DNA of 64,000 nucleotides from CAILHX01 sp046155285 (GTDB lineage Bacteria > Pseudomonadota > Gammaproteobacteria > Burkholderiales > Methylophilaceae), in assembly GCA_046155285.1 (NCBI GenBank), contig JBJXEA010000017.1, forward strand, positions 186,001 through 250,000. Reading direction: 5' to 3'. Position 1 is the first letter of the stretch. The number at the start of each line of letters is the position of its first letter. The notes below the pieces were generated by a model. The model saw only the letters and a program-made list of their open reading frames with translations. It did not search any database and was not told the origin of the DNA. Made by a program: the position numbers and the translations under genes. Below are positions 16,546 to 24,685 of the stretch, piece after piece.

Positions 16546-18152
16546 GGCTTCGCCTGCGGTGTAGGTGGGGTTATCTCTTTTGGTTTGAGATAGAGTTTAA
16601 TTGTAAAATTCGCGGGGTCTTGCTGCTGGGAATCATTTTCTAGCGTGTTGCCTTGTAGTTTTTCGTGCGCGTTGGTGTTAACTGGCTGTTGTATAACGGT
16701 CACTTGGGCAATGGCTACGTTCTTTTTTAGCTGCTCTACTAATTGGCTGACACTGGCTAAAGCAGCGCGGTAATCGCCGTTAAAGTCTTTAATTTGGCCA
16801 TCAATAAAGCCGATTTCATATAGACCGCTAGGCGGTGGTGGTGGCACGGGTTCTGGTGCTTGCCCCGCCGCAGTTTTAGTCTTGTTAGGACTGTCGGCGT
16901 CCACAAACTTAGCGTCTTCGGTCTGCTTCCAGCGCAACCGACTAATAATCAGTTCAGGTTGTGTTTCAAATGCCTCACTCACAATCTGCATCAAGCGTTG
17001 AGGGTTTTGGTTAAGCTCATCTAGCTTTTGCGTGAGTTCTACCGCAGTTTTGAGATCCAGCCCGGGGATAGGCGTTTTGGGGAAATCACGCGCAAGTGAG
17101 CGGTAGTGATTTTCTTCCAGTTGCGTGTCTTGAGTGGCCTGTTCAGTTTTTTGCTTAATGTCAGAGACGCTAAACAAGCTGCCAGCGGCAAGCAGAAGCG
17201 CCACAGCAACACTAAGCGCACTGACGATGTTGAGGCCGAGACCAATTTGCAGCAACCGGTAATTCTTAATTTTGGAATCATCAGCAAGATTGTCACGAAT
17301 CTGCCCTTTTGCCAGCGCTTGCATGTGGAGCAAATCTGGATAACGCGCGAGTAAATCAGTGCTTAAGCCAAGTTTTTTTGCTAACTCTTTCGGCGGAATG
17401 ATGTCGCACGTGACCCCTTGCGTGGCTTCAAGTTGTTGCGAGAAGTCTTTGGCAAGGGGAGTGGTGGCAAGATAGACCAGATTGACGGGCACTTCTCTTG
17501 CCAGCATGCGCAAGCTAATGAGGTATAAACGTGTTCTTTCTGTTTCGCTGAGGTAGAGCTTATCAACGGTCTCTTCATCTAACCCAGCCAGTGGGGTGAT
17601 GCGACTTAAACGCAGATGTTGGCCTGAAAAATAGTTCTGGCGCAAACCCGCAGTTTGGCGCGTCATGAGGAGTAAATCAGGGTGCTTGAGCTTGAGAAGG
17701 TTCACCAGTAACTGGCTTACCATAGGCAGCAAATAGACTCCAGCAAGCGGCGCTTGCTGATCCTCAATCGCGGTGACCCAAGGTGTGAGCAAATCCGGGT
17801 TGACTAGAGCAGTGAACAGGATACGGTCGTCACGGCGTTTGTCATTTGCGCGTCCAATGAACTGCGCGGTGCGGTAACTGCTATTACGATAAAGCTGCGA
17901 CAGCTTGCGCTGGAGCATTTCTTTACGTGCTTGGCCGCTGCTGTGCGGCATGGTTTCTAGTCGGTAATCTTCTTCTACCGCATCGGCTATCAAGTGCACG
18001 GGGGCATTTCGATGCGATAGTAGAAATGCGCGAAATTTGTCATGCCCCGCTTCGTCATTAGTAAACACAGCGCAAGACACAAAACGTCCCGTGCGCCACA
18101 GACCTGCGGTGGCTTGCTTGGCGCTAATGCAGGCGATTATTTTGGATAACAT
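16542..18152 (-). CDS. PilM-PilN/MshI-like fusion protein
   Basis: 536 residues. The first about 290 residues look like a cytoplasmic actin-like domain of the PilM/GspL/MshI type. A single membrane helix follows at about 310-335 (NIVSALSVAVALLLAAG), then a periplasmic part with a coiled coil (about 340-370) and a PilN-like domain after a Pro-rich linker (EPVPPPPPSG). This combines PilM and PilN functions in one chain, as in GspL. It would recruit the assembly ATPase to the inner-membrane platform. Downstream gene overlaps by 4 bases; the platform gene mshG precedes it by 14 bases. Confidence 0.7.
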   Translation of the reverse strand: MLSKIIACISAKQATAGLWRTGRFVSCAVFTNDEAGHDKFRAFLLSHRNAPVHLIADAVEEDYRLETMPHSSGQARKEMLQRKLSQLYRNSSYRTAQFIGRANDKRRDDRILFTALVNPDLLTPWVTAIEDQQAPLAGVYLLPMVSQLLVNLLKLKHPDLLLMTRQTAGLRQNYFSGQHLRLSRITPLAGLDEETVDKLYLSETERTRLYLISLRMLAREVPVNLVYLATTPLAKDFSQQLEATQGVTCDIIPPKELAKKLGLSTDLLARYPDLLHMQALAKGQIRDNLADDSKIKNYRLLQIGLGLNIVSALSVAVALLLAAGSLFSVSDIKQKTEQATQDTQLEENHYRSLARDFPKTPIPGLDLKTAVELTQKLDELNQNPQRLMQIVSEAFETQPELIISRLRWKQTEDAKFVDADSPNKTKTAAGQAPEPVPPPPPSGLYEIGFIDGQIKDFNGDYRAALASVSQLVEQLKKNVAIAQVTVIQQPVNTNAHEKLQGNTLENDSQQQDPANFTIKLYLKPKEITPPTPQAKP

Positions 18153-18166
18153 TTAGTTTGTGAGCG

Positions 18167-19372
18167 CTAAAATTTCATTTTACCAAAGGAATCATATACA
18201 GGCCCCAAAACGGCGAACATGATAAGCCCCAATATACCACCAAGCACTACGGTCAGTGCAGGCTCAATCAGCGCTAGCATTTTGTCTATAGAGTCATTGA
18301 CGTCGCGGTCGTAAAGATAAGCGATATTGAGTAGCGATTTATCCAATGCTCCAGTGCTTTCGCCCATTTTAATCATTCTAACGACCATGGGCGGGAACAT
18401 TCCCGTGCCATGAAATGCTTCGCTCATGCGCTCACCACTTGAAATCTGCTGATGCGCGCGGCTCAAGCTATCGGCCACTACTTGATTATCTACAATACCT
18501 TCACAAGTCTTAATGGCATCCAAAATGGGGATGCCCGTTTGATACATCAGCGCAAAATAGCGCGCAAAACGGGCCAAGATAATTTTCTTAAGAATAGGGC
18601 CCGTGATAGGCACGTGGAGTTTGATGTAATCAAACTTGTAGCGAGCAGCAGCACTCTTTTTGAGAGTGATGGCGATGCCAGTAACGATAGTGAAGGGCAC
18701 TAAAATAAATGCCCACCAATAATTGACCAGTGCGTCAGAGATTGCAATGATGAGCTTAGTTTGAAAGGGGAGCTCTTGACCTAAGTTACCCAAGAATCCC
18801 GCCATCTGCGGTACTAAAAACGTCATTAGAAACGCCGTAGCGCCCAGCACCACCGTCATTACAAAGAGTGGGTAAGCTAATAGTTTCTTGGTTTTTGATA
18901 CCAATTCGCCTTGCCATTTCAGCGTGCTAGCAAGGTTATCAAACACCTCAGTCAGCTGACCGGTTTGTTCGCCTGCCTTAACTAAACTCAAAAAAACATT
19001 GGTGAAGATTTTAGGATGCTCTTCCATCGCTTGAGACAGCATCTGTCCGCCTTCTACCCCAGACACCAGACCACTCAAGACTTCACGAAAGGCAGGGTTG
19101 GGGGTGCTGTCGCGTATTTCGGCCAAACCTTCCAGCAACGGTACGCCAGCACGAGAAAGCTGTTCCATTTGAAACGCAAACATTACCAAGTCTTCTAATT
19201 TGGCTTTAGCACCACCAAACATTTTTTGGCGTTGGCTAGCTTCTTTGACCGTAATAAGGTCAAGCCCCATGCGCTTCAGGCGCAATTCGAGGTCAATCTC
19301 GTTGATAGCATCCATTTGCCCCTGCGCGGGCTTACCGTTTTGGTCTACTGCTTTATAGGTATAGACGGGCAT
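18167..19372 (-). CDS. mshG: Type IV pilus/type II secretion platform protein (GspF family)
   Basis: 401 residues with the two repeated T2SF/GspF helical domains (about 65-190 and 270-390), each followed by hydrophobic membrane segments (LLAYPLFVMTVVLGATAFLMTFLV; ALIEPALTVVLGGILGLIMFAVLGP, quoted in parts). Family motifs include GVPLLEGL and TGIPILDA. It forms the inner-membrane rotor/platform that the MshE ATPase drives to insert pilins. Located between the ATPase (10 bases upstream) and the PilM/N-like gene, the usual MSHA order, hence the symbol by context. Confidence 0.88.
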   Translation of the reverse strand: MPVYTYKAVDQNGKPAQGQMDAINEIDLELRLKRMGLDLITVKEASQRQKMFGGAKAKLEDLVMFAFQMEQLSRAGVPLLEGLAEIRDSTPNPAFREVLSGLVSGVEGGQMLSQAMEEHPKIFTNVFLSLVKAGEQTGQLTEVFDNLASTLKWQGELVSKTKKLLAYPLFVMTVVLGATAFLMTFLVPQMAGFLGNLGQELPFQTKLIIAISDALVNYWWAFILVPFTIVTGIAITLKKSAAARYKFDYIKLHVPITGPILKKIILARFARYFALMYQTGIPILDAIKTCEGIVDNQVVADSLSRAHQQISSGERMSEAFHGTGMFPPMVVRMIKMGESTGALDKSLLNIAYLYDRDVNDSIDKMLALIEPALTVVLGGILGLIMFAVLGPVYDSFGKMKF

Positions 19373-19382
19373 TTGTTTGAAT

Positions 19383-21089
19383 TTAGCTTAGCTTGCTAGT
19401 GAGGTCAACGACGCGGCCGATTTCTTCGATGCTGGTATAGCCTTCAATCACGCGGCGTATGCCGTCGTCAGCCAGCGTCACAAAGCCTTGGGTGATGGCG
19501 ACTTCGCGTAGTTCGTCCATGTGGGCACGGCGTGCGATGAGTGAATCCAGCTTGTTGTTGATACGTAGTAATTCCATCAGGGCGATACGGCCTTTGTAGC
19601 CGCTGTAGCCGCAGCGTTTGCAGCCCACATTGCGGTAGATTTTGGTGGATTCACTGGGTTTCATGCCCAGAATACGACGCTCTTCGGCGCTGGGGTCATA
19701 GGCTTCTTTACAATATTGACATAGTGTCCGCACCAAACGCTGGGCGATGATGCCAATGATGTTGCCGGCCATGATATCAGCCGAGATACCGATGTCAGAC
19801 AGGCGTGGAAAAGTGCCAAGCGCGGAGTTGGTGTGCAATGTTGAAAACACTTGGTGTCCGGTCATCGCCGCGCGGAAAGCCATTTCGCAGGTTTCATGAT
19901 CGCGCATTTCACCGACCAGAATGATGTCCGGGTCTTGGCGCATGATGGAGCGTATGCCGTTGCCGAAATCAATTTTGTTAGCCTCGCTCACCGAGGTTTG
20001 GCGCATCAGCGTGACCGGATATTCCACCGGATCTTCCAAGGTCATGATGTTGACCGACTCGGTGTTAACGAAAGATAGCAACGAGTACAGCGTAGTGGTT
20101 TTACCGCTACCGGTAGGACCAGTGACCAGCAAAATGCCTTCAGGCCGCGACATCATGACTTTGAGCAGTTCCAGCACTTCCGGCCGTAAACCCATGCGCT
20201 CCAACGGGATAATGGATTTTTCTCTATCCAACACGCGCAGCACGATGTTTTCGCCATGTATCGTGGGGTGACTGGCTACGCGGAAGTCAATGCTGCGGCC
20301 GCCCACAGTGATGCCTAGACGACCATCTTGCGGTGCACGTGTTTCAGCGATGTCCATGCCGCTCACTACTTTAAGACGTACCGCAATTCCAGGCCAATAG
20401 CTTTTATGCAAGCTGCGAATTTGTTGCAGTACGCCGTCTATACGGTAGCGCACTCGCAAAAAGGCGTATTCCGGCTCGAAGTGAATATCCGATGCGCCGC
20501 GTTTTACCGCATCCATCAGCAACGCGCCGACTAGACGTACCACTGGTTGCGTGTATTCATCCCCGCCAGCGCTTTGTAAGCTTGAATAGTCAATCTCGCC
20601 GGTCTCGATTTCGCGCAAGATACCATCAACCGAGAGCTCATAGCCGTAAAACTGATCCATGCTTTCTTCAAGCTGCGCTTCACTCGCCAACATCGGGTGC
20701 ACTTGAATCTGCCCGCCCAGCATGGCACGTAGCTGATCCAGAGCCACCACATTGAACATGTCAGCCATACCGACGATCAAGGTTTGGTTGACATCATTAA
20801 ACGAAACGGGGAGCAGATGATTGCGACGGGCGAAGTCTTCCGGCACCATTTTCAGCGCCTCGGCATCGGCGATGACGGTATTGAGGTCTATGCTTTCTTG
20901 ACCTATGGTGTGGGCGACAAGGTCGCGCACCATAGCCTCGGTGACGAAACCAAGCCGCACCAGCTGGCGACCCAGCGGGATGTTATTCTGATCCTGCTCC
21001 ATCAGCGCGATGCGCAACTGGTCTTGAGAAATCAAACCTTGTTGCACCATCAAATCGCCTAGACGCATTTTTCTGCGAGCTTCAGACAT
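19383..21089 (-). CDS. mshE: Pilus assembly/secretion ATPase (GspE/PilB/MshE family)
   Basis: 568 residues. An N-terminal MshEN-type domain (about 1-150; RLGDLMVQQGLIS, RQLVRLGF) that in MshE binds cyclic di-GMP, then the secretion ATPase core: Walker A GPTGSGKTTT at 324-333, Asp box, Walker B (DPDIILVGEMRD) and His box. A four-Cys zinc module (CQYC ... CKRC) follows near 455-495. It powers pilin assembly at the inner membrane. Upstream 240 bases contain a MITE-like repeat, so this gene may have its own promoter rather than only read-through from the secretin cluster. Confidence 0.92.
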   Translation of the reverse strand: MSEARRKMRLGDLMVQQGLISQDQLRIALMEQDQNNIPLGRQLVRLGFVTEAMVRDLVAHTIGQESIDLNTVIADAEALKMVPEDFARRNHLLPVSFNDVNQTLIVGMADMFNVVALDQLRAMLGGQIQVHPMLASEAQLEESMDQFYGYELSVDGILREIETGEIDYSSLQSAGGDEYTQPVVRLVGALLMDAVKRGASDIHFEPEYAFLRVRYRIDGVLQQIRSLHKSYWPGIAVRLKVVSGMDIAETRAPQDGRLGITVGGRSIDFRVASHPTIHGENIVLRVLDREKSIIPLERMGLRPEVLELLKVMMSRPEGILLVTGPTGSGKTTTLYSLLSFVNTESVNIMTLEDPVEYPVTLMRQTSVSEANKIDFGNGIRSIMRQDPDIILVGEMRDHETCEMAFRAAMTGHQVFSTLHTNSALGTFPRLSDIGISADIMAGNIIGIIAQRLVRTLCQYCKEAYDPSAEERRILGMKPSESTKIYRNVGCKRCGYSGYKGRIALMELLRINNKLDSLIARRAHMDELREVAITQGFVTLADDGIRRVIEGYTSIEEIGRVVDLTSKLS

Positions 21090-21205
21090 GGAAATACGGC
21101 ATCACCAAAATGTACGAAATTACCTTGATTATGCCTGATTTTAGTGCGGTGGTGGCGGTTTGTAAGGTAGGTGTGGAGGGCTTTGCAGGCTGTATGATTA
21201 GGTTT

Positions 21206-21309
21206 GTCATTCCCGCGTAGGCGGGAATCCAGACCAGCTTATTGAGAGCGACATGGACACATTGAACTTCGTTGATACTTGACTGGATTCCCGCCTACGC
21301 GGGAATGAC
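21206..21309. mobile_element. 104-bp MITE-like element with 27-bp perfect terminal inverted repeats
   Basis: The ends GTCATTCCCGCGTAGGCG... and ...CGCCTACGCGGGAATGAC are perfect 27-base inverted repeats (21206-21232 and 21283-21309) around a 50-base centre with no open frame. Each end contains a smaller palindrome ATTCCCGC/GCGGGAAT. This type of ATTCCCGC...CTGGATTCC repeat is widespread in proteobacterial genomes (Neisseria dRS3-like core). It lies between the TPR gene and mshE, where it could act as a terminator, RNase site or transcript-processing site. Confidence 0.88.
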
Positions 21310-21330
21310 GGTATTAAAGGGGTGGTTAGT

Positions 21331-22854
21331 TTACTTGCCCAACGCAGAACGCAATTGGCTAATACGCGCTTCCAACGCGGCTTTATCCACCGCGCCGCCT
21401 TGACGAGTAGCCAGCGCCAGCGCTTTTTGGTAGTAATCCAACGCCAAATCTGGCTTACGCAATTGATCCAAACTTACCGCCAGATTAAAGGCATATTCCG
21501 CGCTGTTAGGGTCAAGATTAAACGCTTGGAAATAGGCTTGTTGTGCGTTTGGCCATTGATTTTGATCGGCATACACATTGCCCAGTGCCGCGTGCAAGTT
21601 GGCCGCATCTGGCTGTTGCGCGATCAGCGTTTTGATGCGGCTTTCGGCTTCCACCGGATTAGCTTGTCCCAACAAAGCCACCAGCCCTGCTTGCGCAGTG
21701 CTGTTGCGTGGTTCCAATTCCAAAGCACGCTGATAATGCGCGGCGGCTTCGTCGGTTTTATCTTGGCGTGCAGCCACTGCTGCCAAGCCCAGCCAAGCAC
21801 CCACATTACGCGGGTCAGCTTGCAATACTTGGCGATACAAACGATTTGCCGCAGCATCATCACCCGCCTCATAGGCTTGATAAGCCGCCATGTGGGTGGC
21901 ATCCACAGTAGGCTCGCCCTTGCGTAGCCTGTCCACTTTCACGGCATTATCTTCTTTGTTCGCGGCGGCAGCTTTACGTTTAGCCTTGGACATGGGCTTA
22001 GGCATAGGTGCTTCTGCGGGTGTTTCGTTGACGACCAAAGGTGCGGCCGCCGCTTCCATCACTTTTTCCGCAGGTTTAGCCGCGAGCTTGACAGGTTCTG
22101 CGCTCACCGGCTCAGCTACTACAGCTGGTTCAGGCGGCGTTGGCACTACCGACGCGGCGGCTGGCGCTGTAGGCGTTGGTGGCGTACTAACGCTATCGGC
22201 TGGCGGTGTGGGTTGTGGGCGAGGCGCAACAGCAATGAGCTGCGGTTGATCCAGCAGTTGCAGATAGTAATAAAAGCCACCACCTACCAGCAATAAAAGC
22301 ACCAAACCGCCCAAACCAAGCCACAAGCTACGGCGGTTAGTGGCAACAGGCTTAGCAGCAGCGCCCACGGCCAATAAGCCTGCCGCTGCATGACGTTGTT
22401 TATCCTGATCCACGGGTTTAGCAACGGGTTCTGCCGTGATAGCAGCAACGGCTTCAATAGGCGCTGCCTCTGTCTTGCCAGCAACAGGTTTAGCTAATGG
22501 TTTTTTTGGTGCTGCAGCCTTAGCGGCTGAAGCTGGTGGAATGGGGACAATAGGCACTGCAAATCCAGCTTCATCAGCTAAGGATGCGGCATATTCATCC
22601 GCAGGGGCAGCATCTAAAATAGACGTAGGAACGCTGGCGACGGCAACTGCTGTTTCTGCAACAGATGTAACTACTAGCTCAGCAGTTGCAGCAGGGGCTT
22701 CGACAGTAGCTGGAGGCTCAGCGGATAAGGCTTGCGCAGGTTTAACATCCTCTTCTTGTGGCGCGAGTTCCAGCGTCAAACCGCCCACAGCAGGCGCATC
22801 TTTGCCCTCTTTACTTTGCTCGGCTTTTTGTAAGGCTTTAATTAGCAGGCTCAT
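21331..22854 (-). CDS. TPR protein of the pilus locus (MshN-like)
   Basis: 507 residues. The N-terminus MSLLIKALQKAE is typical of MshN-type proteins; a long Ala/Pro-rich cytoplasmic stretch leads to one membrane helix (about 178-200, LGLGGLVLLLLVGGGFYYYL), then an Ala/Pro-rich periplasmic linker and at least four TPR units from about 330 to the end (motifs such as GAWLGLAAVAARQ, NLHAALGNVYADQ). It probably assists secretin assembly or binds peptidoglycan-side partners. It overlaps the secretin gene end by 17 bases, so the two are coupled. Downstream is the MITE-like element. Confidence 0.75.
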   Translation of the reverse strand: MSLLIKALQKAEQSKEGKDAPAVGGLTLELAPQEEDVKPAQALSAEPPATVEAPAATAELVVTSVAETAVAVASVPTSILDAAPADEYAASLADEAGFAVPIVPIPPASAAKAAAPKKPLAKPVAGKTEAAPIEAVAAITAEPVAKPVDQDKQRHAAAGLLAVGAAAKPVATNRRSLWLGLGGLVLLLLVGGGFYYYLQLLDQPQLIAVAPRPQPTPPADSVSTPPTPTAPAAASVVPTPPEPAVVAEPVSAEPVKLAAKPAEKVMEAAAAPLVVNETPAEAPMPKPMSKAKRKAAAANKEDNAVKVDRLRKGEPTVDATHMAAYQAYEAGDDAAANRLYRQVLQADPRNVGAWLGLAAVAARQDKTDEAAAHYQRALELEPRNSTAQAGLVALLGQANPVEAESRIKTLIAQQPDAANLHAALGNVYADQNQWPNAQQAYFQAFNLDPNSAEYAFNLAVSLDQLRKPDLALDYYQKALALATRQGGAVDKAALEARISQLRSALGK

Positions 22855-24598
22855 CAGCGGCGACCGGGAATTGATTTTCTGGTAAATACTGCTTGAAAGA
22901 TTTCAGCTCTTCACTTTCTAGGCTGGCATTGGTAATCACTGTTGGGCGCAGGAAAATGACCAGCTCAGTTTTGGTACGATTATCGTCTTTGCCTTTGAAT
23001 AGCTTACCCACCAGAGGTAGATCAGAAACTCCTGGTACGCTATCGCTGCTGTTGGTTTGGTTGTCCTGCATCAAGCCGCCTAACACCACCGTCTGCCCAC
23101 TGCTGACTTGCAATAGCGACTCCATTTCGCGTACTTGAATCTGCGGGATTCTGCTCACTACTCCAGCGGTGGCAAGCGTGGGGTTGGGGTCGTTAACGAA
23201 GCTGAGTATGCGCGAAATAGTAGGGCGCACATTGAGTGACACGTTGCCGTTGGCGTTGATTTGTGGCGTCACGCTCATCACCACCCCGACAGGGATTGTA
23301 TTCGCGGTGGTGGTGAAGGTCGGCGGTGTGATGGCGCCACCAGCAGCAATGACGGCAGCGGTTGCATCAACCTTAAAGTACACAATATTATCTACCACTT
23401 TCAATAGTGCCGCCTGATTGTTAAGCGCCATAATTTTGGGGCTAGAAAGCACACGCGTATCACCAAAGGTATCCAGCAGACGTATCGAGGCAGCCAAATT
23501 GCCAATGACGGTAGATTTACTAAAGCCCAGCACAAATTGATTGCCCGTCCCTGCTGCCGCTCCACCTAGGGTTTGCTTGAAACTAAAACCGCTATTGGAG
23601 CCATTGCTAGCTAAGCGACTCCAATCTATGCCTTGTTGGAAGCGGTCATTCAGGGTCACCTCAACGATGGTAGCCTCAATCAACACTTGGCGTTGTACCG
23701 AGGCCATTACCCCATCTACATATTGCTGAATAAAGGCATGTTGCCTTTCAGTCGCCATGACAGTAATCGCACCGGCCACGGGGTTGACGATAACTTCGTC
23801 CTTGCCATCGGAGGTTGTAGTAGTCGTAGGTGACTTGAATGCTTCTTGGAATAACTTCTCAGCACCAGCGCCAGCCTTGCTCACAGCTTCGATTTGCTTC
23901 AATCGATCTTCTTGCGCTTGTTTCGTTGATTCTGCACGTGCAGTTTTCTCCTCAGAGGAAACCACTTGTGACTTGGTGCTGCTGAGAATGTTGCGGATGT
24001 TGGTAGTCAGCAATTCCCAGAAGTGCGCTTCGGCTTTGCTTTTGATAGTGACTTTGGATTCGCTACCACCCCCTGAACTCCCGCCAGAAGAAATCTCTGA
24101 TCCAGCCCCTAAAGCGGTGGTGGTGTCTCTTTCCAGATTAACGTAATCAATCTTGTAAGTGCGTAAAAGTGGCGAATCTGGGGCAATGGAAATGACGTTA
24201 CCTTCTATCTTGTAGCGCATATCCACTTGCTTGCTGAGGCGTTCCAATATGGCGGGTAGCGTTTGATCCACTGCATTCAAAGTCACTTTGCCTTGAACGG
24301 CGGGGTGTATGTCCACATTGAGTTTGCTTTCACGCGCCAGCGCAAACAGGATTTCCGCAACAGGAACGCCACTCACCACCACGCTATAGGTTTGTTCTTT
24401 AGTTTTAGGTTTTGGAGGCGGAACATAGTTAAGCTTTTTGACTGGCTTTGGGATGTCACCAGAAGGCGCGGTGGCTTGTTGTTGTTCGTTGTTGATATGG
24501 CCTTGGGATTTATCGAAAGGCACTTGGTGAGCGCAGCCCGCTAAGCTTGCTGCTAGGCCTGCCAGTGCAATACGCAACCTGATTTTATTCATTGTCAT
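22838..24598 (-). CDS. mshL: Outer-membrane secretin (MshL-like lipoprotein)
   Basis: 586 residues from the ATG giving MTMNKIRLRI, chosen because AAGGA lies 7 bases upstream and it begins a lipoprotein signal (LAGLAASLAGC, lipobox LAGC); an earlier in-frame Met would give an unlikely hydrophilic extension. An N-terminal secretin/TonB short domain (STN, about 85-150) precedes a Ser/Gly-rich insertion, a Lys/Glu-rich coiled segment, and the C-terminal secretin barrel domain from about 300 with VLSSPKIMALNNQAALLKVV and the VPGVSDLPLVGKLFK signature. It forms the outer-membrane pore for pilus fibres. A good promoter candidate sits just upstream. Confidence 0.88.
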   Translation of the reverse strand: MTMNKIRLRIALAGLAASLAGCAHQVPFDKSQGHINNEQQQATAPSGDIPKPVKKLNYVPPPKPKTKEQTYSVVVSGVPVAEILFALARESKLNVDIHPAVQGKVTLNAVDQTLPAILERLSKQVDMRYKIEGNVISIAPDSPLLRTYKIDYVNLERDTTTALGAGSEISSGGSSGGGSESKVTIKSKAEAHFWELLTTNIRNILSSTKSQVVSSEEKTARAESTKQAQEDRLKQIEAVSKAGAGAEKLFQEAFKSPTTTTTSDGKDEVIVNPVAGAITVMATERQHAFIQQYVDGVMASVQRQVLIEATIVEVTLNDRFQQGIDWSRLASNGSNSGFSFKQTLGGAAAGTGNQFVLGFSKSTVIGNLAASIRLLDTFGDTRVLSSPKIMALNNQAALLKVVDNIVYFKVDATAAVIAAGGAITPPTFTTTANTIPVGVVMSVTPQINANGNVSLNVRPTISRILSFVNDPNPTLATAGVVSRIPQIQVREMESLLQVSSGQTVVLGGLMQDNQTNSSDSVPGVSDLPLVGKLFKGKDDNRTKTELVIFLRPTVITNASLESEELKSFKQYLPENQFPVAADEPAN

Positions 24599-24613
24599 CG
24601 TTGATCCTTTGTG

Positions 24614-24633
24614 GAAGGGCGCTTGAACCCTTC
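24614..24633 (-). promoter_or_regulatory. Leader hairpin before the secretin ribosome-binding site
   Basis: GAAGGG/CCCTTC 6-bp stem with an 8-base loop in the predicted leader, about 10 bases upstream of the AAGGA ribosome-binding site of the secretin gene. It could influence translation or mRNA stability; no known riboswitch class fits. Confidence 0.3.
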
Positions 24634-24649
24634 GAACCGAATTCGCGCC

Positions 24650-24678
24650 TTTATCGCACAAATTAGATGTAAATGCAA
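24650..24678 (-). promoter_or_regulatory. Sigma-70 type promoter candidate for the secretin gene
   Basis: On the minus strand TTGCAT (24673-24678) is followed after exactly 17 bases by GATAAA (24650-24655). The predicted start would be near 24643, leaving a leader of about 45 bases before the secretin ATG. The -35 matches 4 of 6 and the -10 four of 6 consensus bases. Confidence 0.4.
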
Positions 24679-24685
24679 GCGTAAG

